DNA of 64,000 nt from Sphingobium sp. (GTDB taxonomy: Bacteria; Pseudomonadota; Alphaproteobacteria; Sphingomonadales; Sphingomonadaceae), in NCBI GenBank assembly GCA_020446425.1, contig JAGRES010000035.1, forward strand, positions 27,501 through 91,500. The letters run 5' to 3'. Within the stretch, counting starts at the first letter, position 1, and every line of letters begins with the position of its first letter. Made by a program: the position numbers and the translations under genes. A model generated the notes under the pieces. It did no database searches. It saw only the letters and a list, made by a program, of their open reading frames with translations, and had not been told where the DNA came from. This document shows, piece by piece, positions 7,339 through 16,738 of this stretch.

Positions 7339-8568
7339 CTATCCAGTCTGGTCCGCAGAACCATCGGATTGGCCAGACAGCAATGCGGTAATGTGCTCAT
7401 TCCACATGTCCATGGCTTCCTTCTTTTCCTCCTTCCAGTCATGTCTCTGGTAGATCCCGGCCACACCGGCTCGTGATCCACTCATGTGATTGAGCACTGC
7501 CTCAGTCACTTCAAACCGAACGCCCAATCGTTGAAAGCCGGTCGCCAGAGTTCGCCGGAGATCATGAAGTCGCCACGGTGGAACCGGACTGCCTCCATCT
7601 TTGGCCAGCGACTGATCGAGCTTCTTCTTCCCCTTGTCATAACCGCTGAATCCTCCACCTGACGACGTTGGAAAGACCCGTCCCTGATATGGCCATCCGC
7701 TTCCTCCGGCCGCCTCATCCAGAATTCCAATCGCGAGGCGGCTCAGCGGGACACGGTTGGGCTCGCCATTCTTTGCCCGATTGCCTGGCAGCGTCCACAA
7801 CCGCTCGGTACGGTCGAGTTCCTCCCACGAAAGCGACGCCACCTCTTCGCGCCGTTGCCCTGTCAGAATCAACAGGCGAACGATCGGGCCAAAGCACCTG
7901 TGAGTGTTGTAGGAATGCTGCCATATTCGGCCCAGTTCATCGTCGGAAAGCCATCGGTCGCGCGACTTGACGGGAGGAGGTGTCTCCATACCTTCCATCG
8001 GGCTACGCTCAATATCTCCGCGGCTCACGGCCCAGCGGAACATTCGGCGCAGCACCGCAAACACGTTCCGCTTATTCGCAGCTTGCTCACGAGGCATGCG
8101 ATCAAACACAGCTACGACATCTGCGCGGGTGATCTTCGGCAATGGCTTGGACCCAAGAACCGGTACGGCGTGGAGACGAAAAGAGCGTTCCACAAGGACC
8201 CGCCAGCCTTTGCCAACACAGGATTCGGTAAACCGAGGGGCATAGTTGTCGAACGCAAGATCGACCGCCTCACGCCGCCGCTGTTGCTCAACCTCGACCG
8301 GATCGGTGCCTTGCGCAATCAGCACAGACAGGCGTTCGGCTTCGTCTCGCGCAGTTGCCGGCGTCCAGGGTGAACCGTGATTGCCAATCGTGTAGCGCCG
8401 CGTCTTCGCCTCGCGCCCGCCCATGCGGAACTGTAGGATGTAGGCTACCGCCCCTGACCGCGAACGCTTGGCTCCAAAACCCTTCAGGCTGTTGTCCCAC
8501 AGGAAGCTTTCGCCAGAATTCGCAATTAGCGAATCGACGGTCCGTTTGGTGATCTTTCCACGCGCCAT
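7339..8568 (-). CDS. tyrosine recombinase/integrase, P4 type (integrase 2)
   Basis: About 409 residues from MARGKITKRTVDSL. The DUF4102-like N-terminus (LWDNSLKGFGAKRS...YILQFRMGG) is followed by a core-binding domain and a catalytic domain with LTGQRREEV, HDLRRT, LNHMSG and IYQRH, matching the Arg, HxxR, His and Tyr positions. An open extension to 8619 runs into an 11-bp tandem repeat, so the ATG at 8568 is preferred. The upstream region abuts the 3' end of trmB, the likely integration target zone. Confidence 0.9.
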   Translation of the reverse strand: MARGKITKRTVDSLIANSGESFLWDNSLKGFGAKRSRSGAVAYILQFRMGGREAKTRRYTIGNHGSPWTPATARDEAERLSVLIAQGTDPVEVEQQRRREAVDLAFDNYAPRFTESCVGKGWRVLVERSFRLHAVPVLGSKPLPKITRADVVAVFDRMPREQAANKRNVFAVLRRMFRWAVSRGDIERSPMEGMETPPPVKSRDRWLSDDELGRIWQHSYNTHRCFGPIVRLLILTGQRREEVASLSWEELDRTERLWTLPGNRAKNGEPNRVPLSRLAIGILDEAAGGSGWPYQGRVFPTSSGGGFSGYDKGKKKLDQSLAKDGGSPVPPWRLHDLRRTLATGFQRLGVRFEVTEAVLNHMSGSRAGVAGIYQRHDWKEEKKEAMDMWNEHITALLSGQSDGSADQTG

Positions 8569-8592
8569 TTTTGCTCTCCGAACACTGTTTCC

Positions 8593-8625
8593 AGCAATCA
8601 CCCAGCAATCACCGAGCAATCACCG
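8593..8625 (+). repeat. three tandem 11-bp repeats upstream of integrase 2
   Basis: Three head-to-tail copies of AGCAATCACC followed by C, G and G lie 25 nt upstream of the integrase start and about 80 nt from the trmB stop. Short direct repeats in this position are typical of integrase arm-binding sites; that role is inferred. Confidence 0.6.
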
Positions 8626-8703
8626 AGGCGGAAATTGCCGCCAAGGGTCGCAAAGCGTAGCGCAGATATATTATTGAATTAAAATGCCTTTTCTACGCCA
8701 GAG

Positions 8704-9417
8704 CTACCCTTGGGTACGCCTCCAGCGAAAGTACCACACTTCATGACCCTGCCGCCGCGCCTTGGCCTCATAGCGGGTTTCCGGCCATCCTCCTGGGCGT
8801 TTGAGAAAATCCTCAGGCTTCTCGCATAACCAGTCGAAATCCGAGCGGCCCTTCATGACCATGAGCGCCCAGCGCAGATAGACCGGATGATCGGTTCCGA
8901 AACGGAATTCCCCGCCGGGTTTCAGCTTGGCGGAAATCATGTCCACTGGCCCCTTGTTCATCATCCGACGCTTTGAATGACGCGCCTTGGGCCAGGGGTC
9001 GGGATGTAGCAGATAGACGAAGGAGAGCGCGCTATCGGGGATGCGGGCGAGCACTTCAAGCGCATCGCCATGGTGGATGCGGACATTCGGGACGCCGGGC
9101 TTTGTCGCATCGCCATGTACATGGGTGAGCGCCGCCGCCACGCCGTTGAGGAACGGTTCGCAGCCAATGAACCCATGATCGGGCAGCATGTCGGCGCGGT
9201 ACGCCATATGCTCTCCGCCGCCGAAACCTATCTCGAAATGCAGCGGCCGCGGTTCGCCGAACAGGCGCTGCGCCGTTACTTGCCCATCAGTGGGTACGGC
9301 GATCTGCGGCAGAAGCTCATCCACCAGCGATTGCTGGAAGGCGCGCAGCGGTTTGCCCTTGGCGCGGCCATAGAGGCGATTGAGCGTGGTGGGGTCGCCG
9401 GATTTGTGCGCTGTCAT
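8704..9417 (-). CDS. trmB: tRNA (guanine-N7-)-methyltransferase
   Basis: 237 residues. Makes m7G46 in tRNA using SAM. The Rossmann motif EIGFGGGEH, the following GCEPFLNGV and the LLHPDPWPKARHSKRR motif with its PDPWPK signature identify TrmB. The start MTAHKSGDPTTLNRLYGRAKGK matches family N-termini better than the open extension to 9441. The 3' end borders the integrase-containing island. Confidence 0.95.
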   Translation of the reverse strand: MTAHKSGDPTTLNRLYGRAKGKPLRAFQQSLVDELLPQIAVPTDGQVTAQRLFGEPRPLHFEIGFGGGEHMAYRADMLPDHGFIGCEPFLNGVAAALTHVHGDATKPGVPNVRIHHGDALEVLARIPDSALSFVYLLHPDPWPKARHSKRRMMNKGPVDMISAKLKPGGEFRFGTDHPVYLRWALMVMKGRSDFDWLCEKPEDFLKRPGGWPETRYEAKARRQGHEVWYFRWRRTQG

Positions 9418-9527
9418 GGCGCGCCCTTTAGCGAGCACCATGCTGGTTGGCCAGATGGCTATGGCAAAAAGAACATGATAATGTCCGGGCCGCTGGCGGA
9501 AGCCAGCCTCAAAACAGGAGGGGTATC

Positions 9528-9935
9528 ATGCGTATATGCGGAATAAACTGGGTCGCCGCGCTGGTGGCCGCAATCGCAATCTATTTTATCGGGTTCCTGA
9601 TCTATGGCGTGATCATTGATCCGCAGGACTGGATGGAAGGGGCCGGTATTACGCAGGAGCAGATGGACACTATTGGCATGGCCCGCATGCCGTTCAGTCC
9701 CATCATGCCGCTGATGACGGCGTTCGGCATGGCGTTGCTGTTCAAATGGGGCGGGGTGTCCGGCCTCGGTAACGGCGTGAAATGGGCGCTGCTGATCGCG
9801 TTTTTGTCGGCGATCCCCACATTGCTCTATGGCTGGGTCTATGGGGTTGGACCGTTTCATGCTACGCTGATCGACATTGTGCATCTGGCCATCGGTCATG
9901 GCGTGGCAGGCGCGATCCTCGCAAGCTGGAAATGA
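9528..9935 (+). CDS. DUF1761-like four-helix membrane protein
   Basis: 135 residues with four hydrophobic segments and short polar loops; the pattern INWVAALVAAIAIYFIGFLIYGVI followed by a lumenal acidic loop and a PLM...FGMALLFKW helix resembles DUF1761 proteins of unknown function. An AGGAGGGG ribosome binding site lies 7 nt before the ATG. It is divergent from trmB and convergent with metK, with a shared terminator. Confidence 0.75.
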   Translation: MRICGINWVAALVAAIAIYFIGFLIYGVIIDPQDWMEGAGITQEQMDTIGMARMPFSPIMPLMTAFGMALLFKWGGVSGLGNGVKWALLIAFLSAIPTLLYGWVYGVGPFHATLIDIVHLAIGHGVAGAILASWK

Positions 9936-9938
9936 AAA

Positions 9939-9958
9939 GGGGCAGCAAAGGCTGCCCC
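9939..9958. terminator. bidirectional hairpin terminator between DUF1761 gene and metK
   Basis: GGGGCAGC-AAAG-GCTGCCCC forms a perfect 8-bp stem with a 4-nt loop between two convergent genes. There is an A-run before it on the + strand, giving a T-run for transcripts coming from metK. Confidence 0.75.
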
Positions 9959-9983
9959 CCAATCATTGTAGTAAAGCCGACTG

Positions 9984-11192
9984 TCAGGCCAATGCGGCTT
10001 TGAGGTCGTCGGCCAGATCGGTGCGTTCCCATGGGAAGAAGTCGCCATCGGCATCGCGTCCGAAATGGCCATAGGCCGCCGTACGGTAATAGATCGGCTT
10101 GTTGAGACCCAGATGGGTACGGATGCCGCGCGGGGTCATGCCGCCCAGCTTTTCGATCTTCGCGATTGCCGCTTCGATCGCGTCGTCCGCAACCGTGCCC
10201 GTGCCGTGCGTATCGACATAGAGCGACAGCGGCTTGGCCACGCCAATCGCATAGGCGAGCTGGATGGTGCAGCGCGTGGCGAGGCCGGCGGCAACAATAT
10301 TCTTGGCGAGGTAACGCGTGATGTACGCGGCTGAGCGGTCAACCTTGGTCGGGTCCTTGCCGCTGAATGCGCCGCCGCCATGCGGCGCTGCGCCGCCATA
10401 GGTATCGACGATGATCTTGCGTCCGGTGAGGCCCGCGTCGCCGTCCGGTCCGCCGATCACGAAGCTGCCGGTCGGATTGATGTGATAGATGGTATCATCC
10501 GACAGCAGTTCGGCCGGTATCAGATCCGCCACGACCTTTTTCACATAGGCATGCAGCTCGGCTTCCTTGTCGCCCTCGTCATACCCCGGCGCATGCTGGG
10601 TGGAGACGACGATGGCGGTGCAGGCGACCGGCTTGCCATTTTCGAAGCGCAGGGTCACCTGGCTCTTGGCGTCGGGTTCGAGGAAAGGCGCTGCGCCCGA
10701 TTTGCGGTCCTGCGCCATGCGGTGCAGGATGCGGTGGCTGTAATACAGCGTCGCGGGCATGAGGTCCGGCGTTTCATCACAGGCGAACCCGAACATGATG
10801 CCCTGATCGCCCGCGCCTTCATCCTTGTTGCCGCTGGCGTCCACGCCCTGCGCAATATGCGCGGACTGGCCGTGGAGATTATTGTAGAAGTTGAGCGTCT
10901 GCCAGTGAAAGCCATCCTGCTCGTAGCCGATGTCTTTCACGGTGTTGCGGACGGTCTGCTCGATTTCCTCGAGAGCGCCGGGCGCCCACTCGCCATTCTC
11001 ATAAACGCCCTTGCAGCGGATCTCGCCGGCAAGCACGACAAGCTGGGTCGTGGTAAGGGTTTCGCAGGCGATACGCGCCTCGGGATCCTTGGAAAGGAAC
11101 AGGTCGACAATGGCGTCCGAAATCTGGTCCGACACCTTGTCGGGATGGCCTTCGGAAACGCTCTCGGAAGTAAAAAGGTAGTTTTGACGCAT
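9984..11192 (-). CDS. metK: S-adenosylmethionine synthase
   Basis: 402 residues. Makes SAM from methionine and ATP. Diagnostic segments are [21 protein letters not shown] (residues about 8-28), [10 protein letters not shown] and the [19 protein letters not shown] loop. An open extension upstream runs through the promoter, so the ATG at 11192 is used. A palindrome at 11228-11243 matches that upstream of sahR, suggesting SAH-responsive control together with metF and metH. Confidence 0.98.
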   Translation of the reverse strand: MRQNYLFTSESVSEGHPDKVSDQISDAIVDLFLSKDPEARIACETLTTTQLVVLAGEIRCKGVYENGEWAPGALEEIEQTVRNTVKDIGYEQDGFHWQTLNFYNNLHGQSAHIAQGVDASGNKDEGAGDQGIMFGFACDETPDLMPATLYYSHRILHRMAQDRKSGAAPFLEPDAKSQVTLRFENGKPVACTAIVVSTQHAPGYDEGDKEAELHAYVKKVVADLIPAELLSDDTIYHINPTGSFVIGGPDGDAGLTGRKIIVDTYGGAAPHGGGAFSGKDPTKVDRSAAYITRYLAKNIVAAGLATRCTIQLAYAIGVAKPLSLYVDTHGTGTVADDAIEAAIAKIEKLGGMTPRGIRTHLGLNKPIYYRTAAYGHFGRDADGDFFPWERTDLADDLKAALA

Positions 11193-11227
11193 GGTTTTCC
11201 CAGTCAGAGTTGCTACTGTATCTGCGT

Positions 11228-11243
11228 ATAAAGAAATCTTTAT
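11228..11243. promoter_or_regulatory. putative SahR operator upstream of metK
   Basis: ATAAAGA-AA-TCTTTAT has perfect 7-bp arms and lies 36 nt upstream of the metK start. The same arms occur in the 20-bp palindrome in front of sahR at 63012-63031. SahR proteins are known regulators of methionine-cycle genes; binding here is inferred. Confidence 0.65.
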
Positions 11244-11256
11244 GTGCGCGGCTGCC

Positions 11257-12900
11257 TTAGCGGCTGGAACCCCTGCGCGCAAGTAACAAGAGAGTTAATG
11301 CGCCGAGACCTGCTGCGAAGGCGAGGGGGACCATATTGCCGAAACGTGAAAAAAAGGTTGGCGGCGCGGCTGTTGGAAGGATTGCGTTGATGCTGCCCGC
11401 CTGATGATGCGGGATGGACGCGATCACAGCGCCGCGCGCGTCAACGACCGCAGAAATGCCGGTTGGGGTGGAACGGATGATGGGCATCGCCTCTTCGATG
11501 GCGCGCATGCGCGCCTGCGCCAGATGCTGCGGCGGGCCCCAGGAACCGAACCAGGCGTCGTTGCTGGGATTGTAAAGAAAGGCGGGGCGGTTGGCGCGGT
11601 GCACGACTTCGCCGGAGAAGATGATCTCGTAACAGATCTGCGCCCCCATTTTGAGCTGGGGTCGATCACCTGCCGCTGGAAGCAATAGCGAGCGCGGACC
11701 GGGGCCGGGCCAGAAATCCGCGTCACCCGGAACGAGGCGCGACAGACCCAGTGGCTCCAACAGGCCACGCATTGGCAGATATTCGCCATAGGGCACCAGA
11801 TGCGCCTTGTCATAACGGGCGATAAGGCGCGCGTCCGGCGTCACCACCCATGCGCTGTTGTTCGCGCCCACAAGGGTGCGATCTTTGTAGAAGCCCTTGC
11901 CACGCTCGCGAAAATAGACCTTCGCACCGCCGGTCATCAACAGGTCGTTGGGACCGAGCAGGGCGGCGACGCGCTCCAGCCATTCCGGCTCCATATCGAG
12001 CCATGCGGGCAGCGCGGCTTCCGGCCAGAAGATCAGGCGCGGCTTGTCCGGTGACGAGGGCCCGGTGAGCTGCGCCAGCTTGACGAAATTCTCTTCCTCC
12101 AGCGCGGGATCATATTTCTCATTCTGGTTGATGTTCGGCTGGACCACTGTGATTGGGGTGATCGGGATACCAGAATTCGCCGCGCCGCCGCTCATGTCGA
12201 TATGACCGAGTATCGCCAGTATGCCAAGTGTGGCGAGTAAAGGCGCGCCGACATGCCAGCGCCGCCGGAACAGTGCGAGCATCGCGCCAGCAGCTATGAT
12301 CGCGAGCCCGGATAGGCCATAGGTGCCGATGATGCGTGCGGACTGATCGACCCCGGTATCGAGCCAGATCATGCCGAGCGGATCCCACGCGAAACCGGTG
12401 AAAATGGTTGCGCGGCCATATTCGGTGACGATCCACAGCGCCGCAAATAGCGGCGTGACGGCCATATCTGGCCTGCGTGTGCGTGCTAAATATACACCGA
12501 GCGTGGCAAGACCCGGGTAGATGGCGAGATAGAGCGACAGCGCGGCCACTGCGAAATAGCCGAGCCAGTGCGGCATCGCGTCCTGATAGGTGAAGGCATG
12601 CGCGATCCAGCCATTGCCGACCGTGAAATGGCCAACGCCAAAGGCCCAGCCGAGAAGGAATGATTCCTTCATCCCCATCCGTTCGCCTCGAGCGAAGTCG
12701 AGAGGCGCTGAAGTTCTTGCCACCGTGTCTCGACTGCGCTCGACACGAACGGAGGTTGGGAGATTTTCCGCTAGCCACATCAGCCCTGCGACGCAGAGCA
12801 ATGTTACGGGCCAAAGACCCAGCGGTGCGAAACCCGTCGCCGCCAGCCCGCCCAGCACCAGCGCGAGCAGAAGCGGGTGGCGATGGATGGCGGCCATCAT
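11257..12900 (-). CDS. lnt: apolipoprotein N-acyltransferase with repeat-derived insert
   Basis: 547 residues, inner membrane enzyme that N-acylates lipoproteins. Several N-terminal membrane helices precede a nitrilase domain with the catalytic triad Glu (FWPEAALP), Lys ([14 protein letters not shown]) and Cys ([10 protein letters not shown]). Residues 50-75 ([14 protein letters not shown]...) are encoded by a palindromic repeat and interrupt the first loop between helices, in frame. The start ATG overlaps the DedA stop by 4 nt, so the two genes are probably coupled. Confidence 0.95.
   Translation of the reverse strand: MMAAIHRHPLLLALVLGGLAATGFAPLGLWPVTLLCVAGLMWLAENLPTSVRVERSRDTVARTSAPLDFARGERMGMKESFLLGWAFGVGHFTVGNGWIAHAFTYQDAMPHWLGYFAVAALSLYLAIYPGLATLGVYLARTRRPDMAVTPLFAALWIVTEYGRATIFTGFAWDPLGMIWLDTGVDQSARIIGTYGLSGLAIIAAGAMLALFRRRWHVGAPLLATLGILAILGHIDMSGGAANSGIPITPITVVQPNINQNEKYDPALEEENFVKLAQLTGPSSPDKPRLIFWPEAALPAWLDMEPEWLERVAALLGPNDLLMTGGAKVYFRERGKGFYKDRTLVGANNSAWVVTPDARLIARYDKAHLVPYGEYLPMRGLLEPLGLSRLVPGDADFWPGPGPRSLLLPAAGDRPQLKMGAQICYEIIFSGEVVHRANRPAFLYNPSNDAWFGSWGPPQHLAQARMRAIEEAMPIIRSTPTGISAVVDARGAVIASIPHHQAGSINAILPTAAPPTFFSRFGNMVPLAFAAGLGALTLLLLARRGSSR
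12679..12752. repeat. GTTCG-type palindromic repeat inside lnt
   Basis: CCGTTCG...CGAACGG boundary motifs enclose GAGCGAAGTCGAG and CTCGACTGCGCTCGA complementary arms. It is one of six related elements in the window (also 21129, 21669, 26472, 53178 and 59974). Here it is translated in frame as lnt residues 50-75. Confidence 0.75.
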
Positions 12901-13541
12901 TGCTGTGTCGGCGAGGTTTCGACCGTTGGGGCGGGAGGCGGGCTTTCGGCTTCGTGGCTGCCGCCCAGATATCTCAGCGCGATAAACCCGCCGACGAGCA
13001 ATATGCCGCCGATGGTCGTGATCAGGCCGAAATGCCGGTCGATCAGGCGCTTCATCGGTTCGCCGAATTTCCACAGCAGCGCGGCCTCCAGGAAGAAGCG
13101 CGCACCGCGCGAGACAATGCTGGCGCCGATCAGGACATAGAGCGGCATGGCGGTGACGCCCGCTGCTATGGTGATGACCTTGAAGGGCAGGGGCGTGAAG
13201 CCCGCGAGGAAGACGATGAGCCAGCCCTGCTCATTGAAATTGTCGGAAAAGGCGCTGAACTTGTCGCCGAGCCCATAGAAATCGAGGATCGCCTGGCCGA
13301 TGGTGTCGAACAGGAAATAGCCGATCGCATAGCCGAGCAGCGCGCCCAGCACCGAAGCGGCGGTACAGACAAAGGCATAATAGAAGGCGCGCTTGGGTTG
13401 CGAGAGGCACATGGGTGCGAGCAAAACGTCCGGCGGGATCGGAAAGAAGCTCGATTCCATGAAGGAAATGACGGCGAGCCAGCGGTCGGCATGGCGATGC
13501 GCGGCTTTGGCGAGCATCCATTGATAGAGACGGGTCAGCAT
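12897..13541 (-). CDS. DedA/YqaA-family membrane protein
   Basis: 214 residues. The RWLAVISFMESSFFPIPPDVLLAPM start, GYAIGYFLFDTIG and FLAGFTPLPFKVITIAAGV segments match the YqaA branch of the DedA (SNARE-associated) family, membrane proteins tied to lipid transport and envelope homeostasis. The last about 22 residues are Pro/Thr-rich. The TGA overlaps the lnt start. Confidence 0.85.
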   Translation of the reverse strand: MLTRLYQWMLAKAAHRHADRWLAVISFMESSFFPIPPDVLLAPMCLSQPKRAFYYAFVCTAASVLGALLGYAIGYFLFDTIGQAILDFYGLGDKFSAFSDNFNEQGWLIVFLAGFTPLPFKVITIAAGVTAMPLYVLIGASIVSRGARFFLEAALLWKFGEPMKRLIDRHFGLITTIGGILLVGGFIALRYLGGSHEAESPPPAPTVETSPTQQ

Positions 13542-14031
13542 CGGGGCGGCAATTAGCCAAATTATCCGCCAAGCGCCAGCAGAAAGGCGTGGATTGTACG
13601 TTTGCCGCCGTCAGAGCCAATTCATCCATAATGGATGTGTTTGGCATTCTCTCGCAAGTTTCCGGTTACTATTCGACGATAAGTTACGTCCATTGGCCCG
13701 CATATGGCGGTTGCCGGATGAGGCGTAACAGAAAAGATATGGAAATATGGGTCGCTTGTGGAGAATGATACGCGCAATATTTGCGCTGTGGTTGCCCCAT
13801 GACTGCCCCTATTGCGGGAAAAAGCATGGCTGGCGCTCGCATTGCAATGAAAGCGAGAATGAGCTGGCCGCCTTTTTCCAACAATGGTGAGGCTGGTGCT
13901 TATCCCATCTGTAACTCTGCATTGACCATCGCGGGGCAATCAACCTGTCGCAAATCCGTCACATTCGCGCATTTCTCAAGATAATATAAACCATTGCAAG
14001 GTTATGTTTTTCCCAGAATTTGGGGATAATA
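13542..14031. other. 490-bp intergenic region, no gene seen
   Basis: Lies between the divergent DedA and diguanylate cyclase genes. Open frames of up to 105 codons exist on the minus strand but lack a recognisable motif or a good ribosome binding site. Local base composition is more AT-rich than the flanking genes, as expected for two promoters. No clear hairpin or tRNA is seen. Confidence 0.5.
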
Positions 14032-15795
14032 ATGTTGTATCGGGTTGAACCGCGCCTTTTGCCGAAGGTGCTGATCGCTGGCCTGCTCTATTTTGCGCTG
14101 GCCGCTATAACAATCACGCTTACCAGTAACGGTAACGATATAGCGACGCTGTGGCCCGCCAATGCCGTGCTGGTCGCGTTGATGCTGCTTGCGCCGCGTC
14201 AGACCTGGCGCTCTATTCTTGTGGCCGGGTTCCTGGCCAATATCGCCGCGAATGTGGTGACGCGTAACTCAATCATTGGACCGGCCCTGTTTGGCATTTC
14301 CAACATGGTGGAAGTGTTTATCGTGGCCTGGGGCCTGCATGCCGCGATTTCCAAGGATGGTATATTGCGCCGCCCGACATCGCTGTGGCGGTTTCTGTTC
14401 TGGGCCGGTCTGGCTGGACCGGCGTGCAGTTCGGTGCTCGGCGCTGCGACAGCGTGGATCGCCTTCGACCAGCCATTCATGACCGCGATGATAACCTGGT
14501 ATATTGCGGATTCTCTCGGCCTGATCGTTTTTGCCCCATTTTTCTTCGCCCTGTTCCGTGGCGATTTCATTCACTGTTTCCGGAGCAGGACGGCCATCGA
14601 GCGGTGGGAGACTCTGGCGTTGCAAGGGTTGGTCCTCGCCACGACAATAGGCGTTTTTCAGGTCAATCACCTGCCGATATTGTTTCTCGTTCCGCTGCCC
14701 ATCATGCTGGTGACGTTCCGGCGCGGCTGGCTGGGCACGAAAATGGCGGTGATGATCGTGGCCATCGTTGTGACGGTGTCGACGGTGAGAGGATCAGGGC
14801 CCATCATGTTGGCGGACATGGGGGATTTGCCGCAGGTGTTTTTCTCTCAATTCTACCTCGCGGCGCTGCTGATGATGCAGATGCCGGTTGCGGCAGCGCT
14901 TGCCTCACGCGCAGAATTGATCGAGCAGCTCGCCAAAAGCGAGGAGTCGGTTCATGTGCTGGCGGAGCAATCCGACATTCTGATGCTGACCCTGGACCGG
15001 TCCGGGCAGTTTACAAAGGTGGTGGGGGCCGCCCAGAGGATGATCGGCAAGACCGAGGCCGAATTGCTGGGTATGAGTTTTGAGGCTCTGGCCCCGGCAA
15101 CAGGAGAAAAGCTGGCCTCCGCGTTCAAGGATGTGATTGCTGACGACAGCTTCGATCAGGCAATCGAATTCATCGCGCCCTATAATCCGCGGCACTGGCG
15201 TGAAGCGAAGTTCCGGGTGCTCGAGGCCGATCAGCTTGCCAATCATGAGGTGGTGATCACCGTGCAGGACATCACGGATCGCAAGCAGCGCGAGGGCGAA
15301 CTGGTGGCTCAGGCGCATGTCGATGATATGACGGGGCTGCTCAACCGCGCCGGTTTCACGGACAAGGCCCAGCGGCAGATCGCGCATGCTAGAGACGGTG
15401 ACCTCTATCTGGTGATGATAGATGTGGACCGTTTCAAGCTGATCAACGACAATCTCGGTCATGCCTCGGGCGATGCCGTGCTGACGGCGATCGCGCAGCA
15501 GATGAAGAGTCATCTCCGCTCAGACGACACGATCGGCCGCCTTGGCGGGGATGAATTCGCGATCATATTGAGCCATGTAGACAAGGATCAGGCCTATGAG
15601 GCGTGCAACCGGCTGGTGGCATCCGTCGCCAAAACGCCTGTTGCTCTGTCCAAGGACAAGAGCGTCAATGTGAATATCAGTTGCGGCATGGCGCGGTGGC
15701 ACCGTGGCGAAAATCTCGAGAAGCTGAAGCATAATGCCGACATGGCGCTGTATGAGGCCAAGCGGCGCGGACGCAATACGGCGGTATCCGCATGA
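14032..15795 (+). CDS. MASE1-type membrane diguanylate cyclase
   Basis: 587 residues. Residues 1-290 hold about eight membrane segments with the MASE1-like opening (ATLWPANAVLVALMLLAPRQTW), then a PAS-like domain (about 310-420) and a C-terminal GGDEF domain with intact RLGGDEF. An RSDD sequence five residues upstream fits the product-inhibition I-site. It should make c-di-GMP in response to an unknown signal. A TTG 12 nt upstream is in frame, but GGGGA spacing favours the ATG at 14032. Confidence 0.9.
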   Translation: MLYRVEPRLLPKVLIAGLLYFALAAITITLTSNGNDIATLWPANAVLVALMLLAPRQTWRSILVAGFLANIAANVVTRNSIIGPALFGISNMVEVFIVAWGLHAAISKDGILRRPTSLWRFLFWAGLAGPACSSVLGAATAWIAFDQPFMTAMITWYIADSLGLIVFAPFFFALFRGDFIHCFRSRTAIERWETLALQGLVLATTIGVFQVNHLPILFLVPLPIMLVTFRRGWLGTKMAVMIVAIVVTVSTVRGSGPIMLADMGDLPQVFFSQFYLAALLMMQMPVAAALASRAELIEQLAKSEESVHVLAEQSDILMLTLDRSGQFTKVVGAAQRMIGKTEAELLGMSFEALAPATGEKLASAFKDVIADDSFDQAIEFIAPYNPRHWREAKFRVLEADQLANHEVVITVQDITDRKQREGELVAQAHVDDMTGLLNRAGFTDKAQRQIAHARDGDLYLVMIDVDRFKLINDNLGHASGDAVLTAIAQQMKSHLRSDDTIGRLGGDEFAIILSHVDKDQAYEACNRLVASVAKTPVALSKDKSVNVNISCGMARWHRGENLEKLKHNADMALYEAKRRGRNTAVSA

Positions 15796-15800
15796 TATAG

Positions 15801-15827
15801 GCGTCTCCGCGACCCCGGCGGAGACGC
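15801..15827. terminator. bidirectional terminator hairpin
   Basis: GCGTCTCCGC and GCGGAGACGC form a perfect 10-bp stem with a 7-nt loop, exactly between the convergent cyclase and acetyltransferase genes. It lacks a strong T-run. Confidence 0.65.
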
Positions 15828-16502
15828 TTACGAGCTTTGCGGCGCTGCTCTCTCCAGGGCATCTATATCCCGCTTCATGATCACGTCGATATTAGCCTCG
15901 ATGGTATCGACCGGCCAGTTCCACCAGGCGAGTGCGAGCAGCCGCGCGACGGTGGCGTCGTTGAAGCGCTGTTTGAGGGGTGTGGCGGGGTTGCCGCCCA
16001 TGATTGTGTAGGGCGGAACGTCCTGCGTGACGACCGAACGGGCGCTGATGATCGCGCCGTCGCCTATGGTAACGCCGGGCATGATGACCGCCTCCATGCC
16101 GATCCACACATCATTGCCGATGACGGTGTCGCCCTTGCGACCCGGAACATCAAACATCGCCTTGATGTCGTCGAACCCGGTTTCCGGTGTCATCATGAAA
16201 TTGGCGAACGGAAAGGTGGAAAAGCCGCTCATATCGTGATTGGCAGAGCTGGTGACGATGCGCGCGCCATGGGCGATCTGGCAGAATTTGCCGATCACCA
16301 GCTTCTCCGGGCTGAGCGGAAAAGTATAAGGCGCAAGATAGGCGGCGTAATCCTCCAGCGCTTCGAGATGACCAAAATAGGTGAAATCGCCGATTTCGAT
16401 ACGAGGATGGTCGATCACGCGGTTGAGGTGCACGACCGTCTTGATCTGCGTTCCGTCGGGCATGACCATCGGATAGGTCCTAGTGGGGTCGAGCAAGGGC
16501 AT
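15828..16502 (-). CDS. CatB/Vat-like hexapeptide-repeat acetyltransferase
   Basis: 224 residues with left-handed beta-helix repeats (IEIGDFTYFG, LVIGKFCQIAHGARIVTSSANHDMSGFSTFPF, TVIGNDVWIGMEAVIMPGVTIGDGAIISARSVVTQDVPPYTIMGGNPA). This matches the xenobiotic acetyltransferase group, which includes chloramphenicol- and streptogramin-modifying enzymes, but also many housekeeping O-acetyltransferases. The catalytic His is the one in SSANHDMSG. Natural substrate not predictable; resistance should not be assumed. Confidence 0.85.
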   Translation of the reverse strand: MPLLDPTRTYPMVMPDGTQIKTVVHLNRVIDHPRIEIGDFTYFGHLEALEDYAAYLAPYTFPLSPEKLVIGKFCQIAHGARIVTSSANHDMSGFSTFPFANFMMTPETGFDDIKAMFDVPGRKGDTVIGNDVWIGMEAVIMPGVTIGDGAIISARSVVTQDVPPYTIMGGNPATPLKQRFNDATVARLLALAWWNWPVDTIEANIDVIMKRDIDALERAAPQSS

Positions 16503-16738
16503 TATATGTATTTCCGAAGCGATCTGGATTGGTCGCAGCAGGGGTTACCGGGTTTGAGTGGATAATGCCACCCTGCATAAATAACCTATTTGGAACTTTT
16601 ATATTGACATCGTAACGCTGTTTAGGTACATGCATATACAGTGAAGAATAGTGAGTCGCGCCGGAGCGGTGATGAAACGGGCTGGAGCCGAAGGGCATCC
16701 GGCCTTTTTTGTTGCCGGGGCGCGGAAGCGGAGGCCAG
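16503..16738. promoter_or_regulatory. intergenic region upstream of the GTA-like cluster
   Basis: 236 bp that should contain the cluster promoter. A TTGACA hexamer at about 16603 is followed 17 nt later by TACATG, a possible sigma-70-like promoter. An ATGCATATACAG stretch at about 16630 resembles the core of the palindrome in front of the portal gene. No TTAA-N7-TTAA CtrA site is seen. Confidence 0.35.

Larger units (their letters stand above)
1..8703. mobile_element. putative integrase-bounded genomic island, right end only
   Basis: This stretch carries accessory genes and ends at two tandem P4-type tyrosine integrases placed directly beside the 3' end of trmB, which is the usual layout of an integrated island. 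The left boundary lies outside the window and no attachment duplication could be matched, so the extent is inferred. The nitric-oxide genes may be cargo or may be older chromosomal genes beside the integrases. Confidence 0.4.

Noticed and set aside
8593-8625. CRISPR-like repeats
   Set aside because: The three 11-bp units are directly adjacent, with no spacers and no cas genes in the window.
11193-11256. SAM riboswitch upstream of metK
   Set aside because: The leader is only about 60 nt and shows a DNA palindrome instead; no SAM-II or SAM/SAH riboswitch architecture seen.
13622-13939. 105-codon minus-strand open frame in the DedA-cyclase gap
   Set aside because: No motif, no convincing ribosome binding site and Ser/His/Arg-rich composition.
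16688-16712. terminator directly before the small terminase gene
   Set aside because: There is a T-run after a GC-rich stretch, but the stem is only about 4 bp and cannot be supported.
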